From Methylobacterium phyllostachyos (GTDB lineage: Bacteria > Pseudomonadota > Alphaproteobacteria > Rhizobiales > Beijerinckiaceae): a DNA stretch of 64,000 nucleotides. Positions 43,763 through 51,758 of this stretch are shown here, piece after piece. The stretch's first letter is position 1. Each line of letters opens with the position of its first letter. Made by a program: the position numbers and the translations under genes. The notes beneath the pieces were generated by a model. That model was given only the letters and a program-made list of their open reading frames with translations, ran no database searches and was not told where the DNA came from. The stretch covers positions 12,082 through 76,081 of the forward strand of contig NZ_FNHS01000009.1 in NCBI RefSeq assembly GCF_900103445.1. The letters run 5' to 3'.

Positions 43763-44038
43763 ATGCTCCACAGGCAGGTCAACATCCCGGCGGGCCTTCC
43801 GAGAACAGGGGCGGATTGCCCGAAGACCGAGGGGAGGGCCGTCTCGCAAAAGCTTCAGCGAGACGGCCCGTGGCGGCACCTGTGGCGGATCGCCGGGCAA
43901 TACGCCAAGGACAGCGTCTTCGATGTGGCCGGGAACGACGAACGGCACGGTATCCTGACGGCGTTGTCCCCCAACCCGGACGTGACGATCCACGTCACGC
44001 TGCTGGCACAGCATCCCTCGGCCATCGCGGCCAACTGA
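43763..44038 (+). pseudogene. Degenerate muconolactone isomerase (catC-like)
   Basis: The 91-codon frame contains SQKLQRDGPWRHLWRIAGQY and VFDVAGNDERHGILTAL, plus a final AQHPSAIAAN, clearly the middle and end of muconolactone delta-isomerase (beta-ketoadipate pathway). The N-terminal third (between residues 12 and 28) is scrambled, as if two compensating indels had moved it out of frame, and the family's LPLFPYMD segment is replaced by LSPNPDVTI. Normal length is about 92-96. I call it inactive or near so. It is followed in the same frame by a YciI remnant and then by a pcaD-like gene. Confidence 0.65.
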
Positions 44039-44050
44039 CAGGCCGGAACC

Positions 44051-44323
44051 ACGCCCTCCATCATCGAGACCTTCGACAAGCCGGGCAGCATCGGGATCCG
44101 CAAGGCGCATCGCGCCGAGCATCCGGCCTGTCTCGACCGGATCAAGGACTGCCTCCTGGCCTGCGGCGCCAAGCTGAACGACGACGGGAGCGACGCGGGC
44201 GACGGCCTCTCCATCGTGGCTGTCGAGATCCGCGCGGCGGCCGATCCGTTCTCTCAGGCGTATCTGTTCGAGCGCGTCGAGATCCGGCGCTGGCGCAAGG
44301 CCGATCTCGACGGCAAAAGCTAA
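44051..44323 (+). pseudogene. YciI-like gene with ACG in place of the start codon
   Basis: The frame from 44051 to TAA at 44323 encodes ETFDKPGSIGIRKAHRAEHP and VEIRRWRKADLDGKS, the beginning and end of a YCII-domain protein. No ATG, GTG or TTG is present before the domain: the position expected for ATG (acc-NNN-ccc, 12 bases after the catC stop) reads ACG. A C-to-T change away from a start codon is the simplest explanation. YciI-type proteins occur next to muconolactone isomerases and chloromuconolactone dehalogenases. Non-standard initiation cannot be excluded. Confidence 0.6.
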
Positions 44324-44345
44324 CTTCAAAACAGGAGGCGCGCTG

Positions 44346-45137
44346 ATGGCTTTCGCGGAATGCGACGGGGTCCGGTTGCACTACAGGGCGGATGGTGACC
44401 CGGCGAACGCCGCGCTCGTGCTGTCCAATTCGCTGGGCGCGTCGCTGGACATGTGGGCGCCGCAGGTCGAGCCCGTGGCGCGCCGCTTCCGCCTGATCCG
44501 CTATGACGCCCGCGGGCACGGGCAATCGGCGGTCCCGCCGGGGCCCTACACGATCGCCCAGCTCGGCCGGGACGTGATCGGCCTGCTGGATCATCTCGGC
44601 ATCGGCCAAGCGCATTTCGCCGGCGTGTCGATGGGGGGCCTGACGGGGCAATGGCTCGCCCTGAACCATCCGGAGCGGCTGCGTCGCCTCGCCCTGTGCA
44701 ACACGGCCGCCACTATCGGCCCCCCCGAGAACTGGACCAGCCGGGCCGAGGCGGTCCGCGCCGACGGCGTCGGCAGCATTGCCGACACGGTGGCCGCCCG
44801 CTGGCTGACGGCGGATTATGCGGCGGCCAAGCCTGAGCTGGCCGCGACCTTGCGCCGGATGCTGGCCGCTACCGCGTCGGAGGGCTACGCGGCGGCGTGC
44901 CTGGCGGTGCGCGACGCCGACTTCCGCGCCGACCTCGCGCGGATCGCCGTGCCGACGCTCGTGATCGCCGGGACGCACGATGCCGCGACGCCGGCCGCGG
45001 CAGGCCGCTTCCTGGCCGATCACATCCCCGGCGCGCAGTATCGCGAGCTGAGCGGCGCGCATCTGACGAATCTCGAGGATGTCGCGCGCTTCAACGAGGC
45101 GTTGCTGGCGTTCTTCGGCGAAGCGCCTGCGTCGTAG
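44346..45137 (+). CDS. pcaD: 3-oxoadipate enol-lactonase-like alpha/beta hydrolase
   Basis: A 263-residue alpha/beta hydrolase with the PcaD pattern: LVLSNSLGASLDMWAPQVEP with the oxyanion loop, YDARGHGQSAVPPGPYTI, nucleophile GVSMGGLTGQ (Ser about residue 95) and catalytic His in SGAHLTNLED (about 239). PcaD hydrolyses 3-oxoadipate enol-lactone. RBS ACAGGAGG precedes ATG. It is intact, while its upstream neighbours catC and yciI are decayed, so it may now serve another ester. A general hydrolase is the alternative. Confidence 0.82.
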   Translation: MAFAECDGVRLHYRADGDPANAALVLSNSLGASLDMWAPQVEPVARRFRLIRYDARGHGQSAVPPGPYTIAQLGRDVIGLLDHLGIGQAHFAGVSMGGLTGQWLALNHPERLRRLALCNTAATIGPPENWTSRAEAVRADGVGSIADTVAARWLTADYAAAKPELAATLRRMLAATASEGYAAACLAVRDADFRADLARIAVPTLVIAGTHDAATPAAAGRFLADHIPGAQYRELSGAHLTNLEDVARFNEALLAFFGEAPAS

Positions 45138-45184
45138 GGCCGTGGCTACGTGCGAGTCAGGAGGCCGATCCTGAGAAGGGCCGT

Positions 45185-45290
45185 CCAACCGATCGCCACA
45201 TCCTGAGGTGCTTGAGCCAGCGGACCCGGAAAGAGGGCTTCAGGGATCGGGCCGCTGGCCGGAGGGCTCCTTCGAGGCCTCCGCTCCATT
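45185..45290. repeat. Remnant of dispersed intergenic repeat
   Basis: The words CACATCCTGAGGTGCTTGAG, GAGGGCTTCAGGGAT and GGAGGGCTCCTTCGAGGC match the pattern of the ATCCTGAGGTGC...CTCGAAGGAGGGC repeats found dispersed between genes of many Alphaproteobacteria. It is diverged and appears only once here, so this rests on memory of the pattern. Confidence 0.35.
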
Positions 45291-45360
45291 CCGGCACCGC
45301 ACAATGGGGGCGTGGGTTGTCGGGTCGGTTCGAGCGTGTCAGTCTCGCGCCGCAGATGGT

Positions 45361-45810
45361 TCAGCGATCCGATCGAACACGGCCCGACACGCCGTCGGAT
45401 GGGTCACGGGCCTGCGCCCAGGCACGGTCACGCTCGGCCTGCCGGGCCCGCTGCTCCGCCGCGTAGGCCTCCTGGTCGGGCTGCTCCTTCTGGCTCCGGC
45501 GCTTGGCCCGGGCGGCCGCCCGCTTGCGCCACGCCTCAGTCTCCGCCTTCTGGCGCAGCAACTCTTCGACCGTGATGGGTTCTACCGGTTCCTTCGGCTG
45601 AGCCCAGGGGTAGGAGCGCCGGGGCGGCGGCCGCGGCGCAGGATCCGGCCGGACGGGCCGGACGGCGCGCATCGCTTCGGCGAAGGTCAGGCCGGCACCG
45701 GCCGCGATGCGCGTGGCGGCGGCCCGCGCGGCCGCGCGCTCGCCCGTCGTCGCGCCCTGCGCGGCGAGCGCAAGGCACTTCTCGAACCGGTCTCGATCGG
45801 CGGGCGTCAT
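45361..45810 (-). CDS. Hypothetical protein, DUF2786-like N-terminus, charged helical tail
   Basis: A 149-residue protein starting DRDRFEKCLALAAQGATTGE then RAAATRIAAGAGLTFAEAM, resembling the helical DUF2786 pattern. The rest is rich in Pro then in Arg, Lys, Glu and Ala (RKRAAARAKRRSQKEQPDQE), likely a basic helix. Nucleic-acid binding is possible but unproven. The gene has normal codon bias and no partner. Confidence 0.65.
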   Translation of the reverse strand: MTPADRDRFEKCLALAAQGATTGERAAARAAATRIAAGAGLTFAEAMRAVRPVRPDPAPRPPPRRSYPWAQPKEPVEPITVEELLRQKAETEAWRKRAAARAKRRSQKEQPDQEAYAAEQRARQAERDRAWAQARDPSDGVSGRVRSDR

Positions 45811-45867
45811 GGGCCGCGTATAGCGCCTCGACGGGCCGCCGTCCCGGCGGCTCTCGGTCCGGCTCGC

Positions 45868-46434
45868 TCAGTCGGGCTTGGCGCTCGCCACCGTGTCGGT
45901 GAAGCTGTAGCTGCCGAGCTTCTCGCCAACCACCTGCACGGCGCCGTCCGTCAGGGTGTTCAGCCGGCGTGAGCGGATCGTCATCGTGCCCGACAGGCCC
46001 GCGAACTTTCCGGTGCCGCCGATCCACTGGCCGGTCCCCTCGTTCACCGCTGCGAGCGGCTGGAGCGGGTAGTCCCATTTCTCGAACACGTGGTCGCCAT
46101 CGGCATCGACGTAGTCGCAATAGCCGTGGTTCTCCAGGGTCTTCGCGCCGTTGTCGATCGTCGGCGCGGAGGTGCAGCGCCCGGCCATGTTGTGCAGGAG
46201 CTTGCCGCCGGATTCATTGACCGCGGTCATCATGTTGATCGTCGCCGAGGCTACGCGGTTCTCGCCGATGGTCACGGGCTTCGGCGCGGCCAGCACGGTC
46301 GAAGTGTAGGTGATCCGGAAATCTCCCTGCCGCGGCATGTCCTCGGCGCCGGCCGTGGCGGGGGCGAGGAGCTGCAGGCCGAGTGCCGCCGCACATCCCG
46401 CGCGTGTCGTGAATGCGATTTGACTGCCCATCAT
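45868..46434 (-). CDS. Exported hypothetical protein
   Basis: A 188-residue protein from the first of two adjacent ATGs at 46434, preceded by GGGAGGTC. The signal peptide (ALGLQLLAPATAGA) ends near residue 30. The mature part alternates short hydrophobic beta-strand-like segments (FRITYTSTVLAAPKPVTIGE, TGKFAGLSGTMTIRSR, KLGSYSFTD), which suggests a beta-rich periplasmic or secreted fold. Two Cys (GRCTSAP, GYCDYVD) could pair. No family recognised with confidence. Confidence 0.7.
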   Translation of the reverse strand: MMGSQIAFTTRAGCAAALGLQLLAPATAGAEDMPRQGDFRITYTSTVLAAPKPVTIGENRVASATINMMTAVNESGGKLLHNMAGRCTSAPTIDNGAKTLENHGYCDYVDADGDHVFEKWDYPLQPLAAVNEGTGQWIGGTGKFAGLSGTMTIRSRRLNTLTDGAVQVVGEKLGSYSFTDTVASAKPD

Positions 46435-46882
46435 GACGACCTCCCAGTCTGGCGCCTGCAAGACGGACCGGCCCCGGACGGATTGTTCAGATCAGGCCGG
46501 CCGAACCGTCGGCGCCAAGTGAATATTGATCTCATGTCGATTTACATTCAAGAGCATGACATGTGTATTGCGTTTGCCCATAAAGATTGGGCATAATAAG
46601 ATCGTGTCGCGATCTACGTTGGCGAAACGGCGGGGCGGGCGCACGGCGCTCCGCCGAGATTGCAAGTCCGCGTTTTGCCGCAGAACAAGATTTGGATATA
46701 ATAATAAAAACAGAAATATATGAACTGATCTTGTTGTTCGGATGCGGATCATGTCTGTGGGGCTGCGCCGGAAAAGCCCTTTTCGCTGCCGGATGATTGC
46801 AAAACGTCGGTTATACATCACGCCATCCGGGAGCGAGGGTGCCGCACCGGGAAGGAGGCGGGTTGGCGCGACGGTGGAAGCC
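46435..46882. other. AT-rich intergenic island
   Basis: About 450 bases, of which 46500-46760 are strongly AT-rich (for example ATAATAATAAAAACAGAAAT). A short hairpin TGCCCA (46575-46580) with TGGGCA (46588-46593) is followed by TAATAAG. No coding sequence recognised. The composition contrast suggests recently acquired or regulatory DNA. Confidence 0.5.
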
Positions 46883-47263
46883 TCAAGCGTCGGCGCGAGA
46901 CTTCCCGTCCGGCCGCATCGCCGTCACGGAGGTACAGCCCTGCGCCGGGTTCAGAGCGACCAGGATCCGCCCCAGCAAGACCCGCGAATGCCGTGCCGTG
47001 CAGCTCTCACGGCGGTCGCCCGGGATCCCTGGGCAGGCATCGTAGGCCGCGCGCAGCTCGGCGAGCCGGCGCATCCGCAGTTCGGGATCGCTGGAACCCA
47101 CGGCCCAATCTCCCGGCTGGCTCTGGTCTGCGGTACGCCCCCGCAAACGCGCCTTCGACCATCCCGAGTCGGGGAGTTGGAAAACCGTGTCTGAACGGTC
47201 CCTACGACCTTTAGCGCCGGAACGCCTGGACATGCGCCGCAGGCTCCCCGACCGCGTGGCCAA
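46883..47263 (-). CDS. Possible hypothetical protein, start uncertain
   Basis: The C-terminal 75 residues of this frame (DPELRMRRLAELRAAYDACP, then RHSRVLLGRILVALNPAQGC) have normal GC-biased codons and look coding, while the first 45 are Arg/Gly-rich and unconvincing. No family recognised. It may be a shortened gene or a chance frame; neighbouring DNA is an AT-rich island on one side and the osmoprotectant importer on the other. Confidence 0.3.
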   Translation of the reverse strand: MATRSGSLRRMSRRSGAKGRRDRSDTVFQLPDSGWSKARLRGRTADQSQPGDWAVGSSDPELRMRRLAELRAAYDACPGIPGDRRESCTARHSRVLLGRILVALNPAQGCTSVTAMRPDGKSRADA

Positions 47264-47358
47264 GGTGCAGGTGCCGTTCTGGTCGGCACCAACCCATCAG
47301 ACAGGGGGTTCCACGCCCCAGGGCCGCGCGTACGACCCCGCCGGATCTTTAGTCGATT

Positions 47359-48102
47359 CTAGGAACCAAATCCAGATCGTTGCGTCGCAGCACGCTCGAG
47401 GGCGTGGAAGGCCGTGTCGATCAGGATCGCCAGCGCCGAGACGACGAGCCCGCCCTGGAGGACATAGGCCGTGTTGCCCGTGAGCAGGCCGGAGATGATC
47501 ACCTCGCCGAGCGTGCTGGCCGCCACCGTCGAACCGATGGTCGCCGTCGCGAGGCCGATGACGGCCGTCAGCCGGATCCCGGAGAGGATCATCGGCAGGG
47601 CGAGCGGCAGCTCCACCTGGATGAGGCGCTGGCGTTCCGTGAGGCCCATGCCGCGCGCCGCTTCCATCAACGCCGGATCGAGACCGGAAAGGCCGGTGAG
47701 CGTCGTCTCGAAGACCGGCAGCAGACCGTACAGGACGAGGGCGATGAGGGTCGGCACCGAACCGAATCCGAAGATCGGCACGGCCAGCGCCAGGACCGCC
47801 ACGGGCGGGAAGGTCTGGCCGAGATTGGCCAGAGCCCGGGCGAAGGGCAGGATGTCGCGCCCGGCCGGCCGGGTCGCCGCAACCGCGAAGCCGACGGCCA
47901 GAGCACTCGCCGCCACGGTCGCGGCGGCGACCAGCAGGAGTTGGTTGATCGTGAGTGTGAGCAGCGGGGTCTGCGTGTAGATCGGCGGCGTGTCTCCGGG
48001 GGCGAAGGGACGGAACAGGTCCGCGAAGCTCTGAGGCGTCAACAGGAACGCACTCAGCAGGGCGAGCAGCGCGAGCTTCGCCAGCCGCGTGGCCCGGCTC
48101 AC
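47359..48102 (-). CDS. yehW: Quaternary-amine type ABC importer permease (YehW-like)
   Basis: A 247-residue permease with about six membrane segments and the EAA-like loop DPALMEAARGMGLTERQRLI. It is the last gene of a four-gene operon in the same order as E. coli yehZYXW, a low-affinity betaine/osmoprotectant importer. Its start overlaps the ATPase stop by four bases. It pairs with the larger permease to form the channel. Confidence 0.88.
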   Translation of the reverse strand: MSRATRLAKLALLALLSAFLLTPQSFADLFRPFAPGDTPPIYTQTPLLTLTINQLLLVAAATVAASALAVGFAVAATRPAGRDILPFARALANLGQTFPPVAVLALAVPIFGFGSVPTLIALVLYGLLPVFETTLTGLSGLDPALMEAARGMGLTERQRLIQVELPLALPMILSGIRLTAVIGLATATIGSTVAASTLGEVIISGLLTGNTAYVLQGGLVVSALAILIDTAFHALERAATQRSGFGS

Positions 48103-49046
48103 GGGCGGGCGCCCTGCGCCTCGAGGGCGGTGCGCGTCACCCGGCCCAGCAGCACGCCGTCGCGGCTGACCGGCAGGGCCGGGCGCTGCGACCAGAGGCT
48201 CTCGGCCAGCGCCGCGCGCACCGAGGTGCCGGCCGGGATCGGTTCGCCCGGCGCCGGGCCCGGCTCGACGAGGTCGTCCACGACGCTGAGCGCCATGAGC
48301 TGGAAAGCCCGGTCCCCGCGCCCGAGGAGCGCGCGGACGAAATCTGTCGCCGGGGCGCCGATCAGCGCCGCCGGGGCGGCCTCCTGCACGAGGCGACCCC
48401 GGTCCATGACGGCGATCCGGTCGCCAAGATGCAGGGCCTCGTCCATGTCATGGGTCACCAGGACGACCGTGGTGCCGGTGCGCCGCTGGATCGCCAGCAG
48501 ATCTGCCTGGGCCTGGCCGCGGATGATCGGATCGAGGGCGCCGAAGGGCTCGTCCATCAGCAGGACCGGCGGCTCGGCGGCCAGCGCCCGGGCGACCCCG
48601 ATCCGCTGCTGCTCGCCACCGGAGAGCGCAGCCGGGAAACGATCCCGGTAGGCACCCGGATCGAGGTGGAACAGGGCGAGCAGGGCATCGACCCGGGCGG
48701 CGATGCGGCGGCGATCCCACCCCAGCAACCGCGGCACCACCGCGATATTCTCCGCCACGGTTCGGTGGGGGAACAGGCCGTGCCCCTGGATCGCATAGCC
48801 GATCCCGCGGCGCAGGATGTGGGGCGGCACGTCCCGGATGTCCCGGCCCGCGATTCGGACCGTGCCGGCACTCGGCTCGACGAGGCGGTTGATCATCCGC
48901 AGCAGAGTCGTCTTGCCGGATCCCGAGGTGCCGACGATCGTCAGGATCGTCCCGGCCTCGACCTTCAGGCTGACGTTGGACACGACCGCGCGGGCGCCGA
49001 AGACGCGGCTGACCCCGGTGAGCGCGATCATCGGATCCGCCGTCAC
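48099..49046 (-). CDS. yehX: Quaternary-amine type ABC importer ATPase (YehX-like)
   Basis: A 315-residue ATPase. Walker A GTSGSGKTT near residue 41, Q-loop YAIQGHGLFPH, signature LSGGEQQRIGVARAL, Walker B LLMDEPFGALDP and H-loop LVTHDMDEAL are intact. The 75-residue C-terminal extension resembles a single partial CBS-like segment, as in ProV/OpuCA ATPases that sense ionic strength. Four-base overlaps with both neighbouring genes mark tight coupling. Confidence 0.9.
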   Translation of the reverse strand: MTADPMIALTGVSRVFGARAVVSNVSLKVEAGTILTIVGTSGSGKTTLLRMINRLVEPSAGTVRIAGRDIRDVPPHILRRGIGYAIQGHGLFPHRTVAENIAVVPRLLGWDRRRIAARVDALLALFHLDPGAYRDRFPAALSGGEQQRIGVARALAAEPPVLLMDEPFGALDPIIRGQAQADLLAIQRRTGTTVVLVTHDMDEALHLGDRIAVMDRGRLVQEAAPAALIGAPATDFVRALLGRGDRAFQLMALSVVDDLVEPGPAPGEPIPAGTSVRAALAESLWSQRPALPVSRDGVLLGRVTRTALEAQGARP

Positions 49047-50347
49047 GGCGCGCGCTCCGCCCCGCGCCCGCGGCTCACCGCGATGGCGGCGTCGAGCAGC
49101 ACCGCACTGCCGCTCGCCAGCGCAACGGTCGGCAGCGCCCCGAGGAGGACGAGATCGCCCGCATTCTGGCTGATGCCCTGGAAGACGAAGACCCCGAGCC
49201 CGCCACCGCCCACAAGCCCCGCGATCACGGCCAGCCCGATATTCTGGACGAGGACGATGCGGATGCCGGTGAGCAGCGCCGGCAGTGCCAGCGGCAGGTC
49301 CACCTGAAACAGGCGCTGGCGGCCGGTCATGCCGACGCCCTGCGCCGCATCGCGCACCGGCCCGGGGACGGCGTCGAGGCCCGCCACGGTCGCGGCCGCC
49401 ACGGGCAGGAGCGCGTAGGCGGACAGGGCCACGAGGGCCGGTGCCGGCCCGATCCCCGCGATCCCGAGTTCCGCCGCTCCGGGGACCGACCGGCCGATCC
49501 AGGCCAGCGGGGCGATCAGCATCCCGAACAGCGCCATGGAGGGGATGGTCTGGAGAATGTTGAGGAATCCGAGCAGCGTCCGGCGCAGGGCCGGAACCGG
49601 CCGCGCCAGGATGGCGGCCGGGATCCCGATCAGGGCGGCGACCGTCACCGACGACAAAGCGAGGCCGATATGGATCCGGACCTCACGGCCGAACGTGTCC
49701 GAATGGCCGGCATATTCCCGCATGATCGAGAGGTTGTCCCAAAAGCCGGAACGCAGCGCGAGCCCCGCCAGGACGGTGACGGCTGCGAGCGCGGCGATCC
49801 GCGTTCCGGGGCCGGGGCGCAGGCGTGCCAGCCCGTCACCGGCGGCGAGGCCGGCCACCACGAACGCCAGCCACCAGCCCGCATCCGGCGAGACCCGGCT
49901 GTAGCGGTCGCCCGGGGGTGTGAGGTGATCGGCCGCCCATCCCGCGGCGAGGCCGAGGAGCAGCAGCGCGGACGCCCCCGCGGCGAGCCGCACGGACGGG
50001 GCGACCCGCAGGGTCAGCAGCGCCGCCGCGAAGCCCACGATACCCAGGACGGCCAGAGCCGCGGCGGCCGGCAGCGCCGACCACGCCATCAGCGACGTTC
50101 CCGCCGCGATCCGGTTCGGCCGCTCGATCATCAGAGGCAGCGCGAGAAGGCTCAGGCTCAGCAGGCCGGCGAAGACCGTGCCCATCGGGTCGAGACCCGC
50201 GAGGATCCGGCCGGCCGGGCGGGCGTCTGGGCCGGGACGCATCCGGGTCGCAAAGGGTTCGCCCATCCCGAGGCTCCGTGCGCGGCCGCAGGATCGGGGC
50301 CGCGCGTGGTCTGCACTTAGCGCGTGATCCGCCGATGTGGCGACCAT
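49043..50347 (-). CDS. yehY: Quaternary-amine type ABC importer permease with extra N-terminal membrane half (YehY-like)
   Basis: A 434-residue permease. The N-terminal half adds about four membrane segments (LLSLSLLALPLMI, LAVLGIVGFAAALLTL, ALLLLGLAAGWAAD, LAFVVAGLAAGDG) to the usual permease half (VTVAALIGIPAAILARPVPA onward, EAA-like loop PVRDAAQGVGMTGRQRLF), the YehY arrangement. The ATG at 50347 has a weak ribosome site; an ATG 27 codons in (50266), after CGGAG, is an alternative. The 4-base overlap with yehX shows coupling. Confidence 0.88.
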   Translation of the reverse strand: MVATSADHALSADHARPRSCGRARSLGMGEPFATRMRPGPDARPAGRILAGLDPMGTVFAGLLSLSLLALPLMIERPNRIAAGTSLMAWSALPAAAALAVLGIVGFAAALLTLRVAPSVRLAAGASALLLLGLAAGWAADHLTPPGDRYSRVSPDAGWWLAFVVAGLAAGDGLARLRPGPGTRIAALAAVTVLAGLALRSGFWDNLSIMREYAGHSDTFGREVRIHIGLALSSVTVAALIGIPAAILARPVPALRRTLLGFLNILQTIPSMALFGMLIAPLAWIGRSVPGAAELGIAGIGPAPALVALSAYALLPVAAATVAGLDAVPGPVRDAAQGVGMTGRQRLFQVDLPLALPALLTGIRIVLVQNIGLAVIAGLVGGGGLGVFVFQGISQNAGDLVLLGALPTVALASGSAVLLDAAIAVSRGRGAERAP

Positions 50348-50368
50348 GCCGCGCGAGCAGGCCCAGCC

Positions 50369-51277
50369 TCAGGGGACGAACCCGTTCCGCCGGAGGAAAT
50401 CCGCCGCAACCGCGGAGGCGGGCTCGCCGCCGATCTGCACCCGGCCGTTCAGATCCCGCAGCGTGGCGAGGTCGAGCCTGCGGAAGATCGGATCGAGGGC
50501 CGTCGCGATCTCCGGATGGGCCCGGAGGACGGCCCCGCGCACCACCGGCGCCGGCTGGTAGACCGGCTGGACGCCGCGGTCGTCCGTCATCACGACGAGG
50601 CCGGCGGCGGCGAGGCTGCCATCGGTACCGAACACCATGGCGGCGTTGGTCCCGGATGTCCCCCGCGCCGCTGCCGCGATCGTGGCCGCGGTGTCTCCGC
50701 CAGCCAGGATGACCAGCTGCTCCGGTTTCAATGTGAATCCGTAGGTCCGGCCGAAGGCCGGAAGCGCCGCCGGTGCGGTCACGAATTCCGAGGAGGCGGC
50801 GAGCTTGATGGCGCCGCCGCCGGCCACGTAGCGGCCGAAATCACTCATGGTCCGCAGGCTGTGAGCCCGGGCGACCTCCGCCCGCACGGCGATCGCCCAG
50901 GTGTTGTTGGCCGAGGCGGGGGCGAGCCAGATGAGATCGTTGGCCTTCAGGTCGAGGGTCCGGGCGGTCGCGTAGGCGGCCTGCGCGTCCTTCCAGACCG
51001 GAAGCGCCTGCTGCCCGAAGAAGAACGCCGCGTTGCCGGTATATTCGGGATAGAGATCGATCTGCCCTTCGCGCAGGGCCTGGCGCAGGATCGCCGTCGC
51101 CCCGAGCTGCGTCCGGTCGATCGTCGCGATGCCCCGGGCCGCGAGCGCCTGCAGGATGATGGCTCCCAGAACCCCGCCCTCGGTGTCGAGCTTGGAGGCG
51201 ACCACGACGCCCCCCGCCTGCACGGACGTCACGGCGAGGAACAGCACGACGAGCCCCGCGAGGATCCGCTTGCCCAT
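50369..51277 (-). CDS. yehZ: Quaternary-amine type ABC importer substrate-binding protein (YehZ/OsmF-like)
   Basis: A 302-residue periplasmic binding protein of the OpuC/OsmF group. Signal peptide about residues 1-21 (ILAGLVVLFLAVTSVQA). Then the family start VVASKLDTEGGVLGAIILQA, ligand-pocket segment QIDLYPEYTGNAAFF and the C-terminal NGRVQIGGEPASAVAADFL. Ligands of this group are glycine betaine and related compounds. ATG 51277 was chosen as the start of the signal peptide. First gene of the yehZYXW operon. Confidence 0.9.
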   Translation of the reverse strand: MGKRILAGLVVLFLAVTSVQAGGVVVASKLDTEGGVLGAIILQALAARGIATIDRTQLGATAILRQALREGQIDLYPEYTGNAAFFFGQQALPVWKDAQAAYATARTLDLKANDLIWLAPASANNTWAIAVRAEVARAHSLRTMSDFGRYVAGGGAIKLAASSEFVTAPAALPAFGRTYGFTLKPEQLVILAGGDTAATIAAAARGTSGTNAAMVFGTDGSLAAAGLVVMTDDRGVQPVYQPAPVVRGAVLRAHPEIATALDPIFRRLDLATLRDLNGRVQIGGEPASAVAADFLRRNGFVP

Positions 51278-51526
51278 CGATCCGAGATCTCCTGCCTGCG
51301 CGGTTTCCAGTGCGCGAAACGGTCGTCGGCGGCAAGCCGCGGCGCCACCCGGTCCCAGGTGCGCCGACTGCGTCCGCGGTCCGAAACCCGCGGATTTCAA
51401 AGACTGAATCAAGTCTTCGAAATCCGGTTAAGGCTACTTAACCTTGACGCGAACTTGCGCTGAACCTCCGCGATCCATGGGATATATACACGCTCAGGTT
51501 GTTTCTGATGGAGCCGAGTCGGACAC

Positions 51527-51742
51527 ATGTCGTATTCGATCTTCGTCCGCGATCTCACCCACGACGATGGGCGCGCGCCGCAACTCCTGGCCTACGATAT
51601 TCACGACCGGTCGATGGCCGCCTCCCTGGTATCGGTGATCGCCACCTCGTACCGGGATCACGGGTTCAATCCGGCCACGCGGGTGCACTGGTTCCGGGCT
51701 GAAGGCTCGGTGCACGAGATCTACACCTGGCCGCAGGCCTGA
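51527..51742 (+). CDS. Hypothetical small protein
   Basis: A 71-residue soluble protein (MSYSIFVRDLTHDDGRAPQL) with normal codon bias, ending VHWFRAEGSVHEIYTWPQA. Lies between the divergent yehZ gene and the selO gene, with which it converges. No family recognised; ATG 51527 is preceded by a weak GGAGCCGAG site. Confidence 0.55.
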   Translation: MSYSIFVRDLTHDDGRAPQLLAYDIHDRSMAASLVSVIATSYRDHGFNPATRVHWFRAEGSVHEIYTWPQA

Positions 51743-51758
51743 GGGCGGGACCGCCGCG

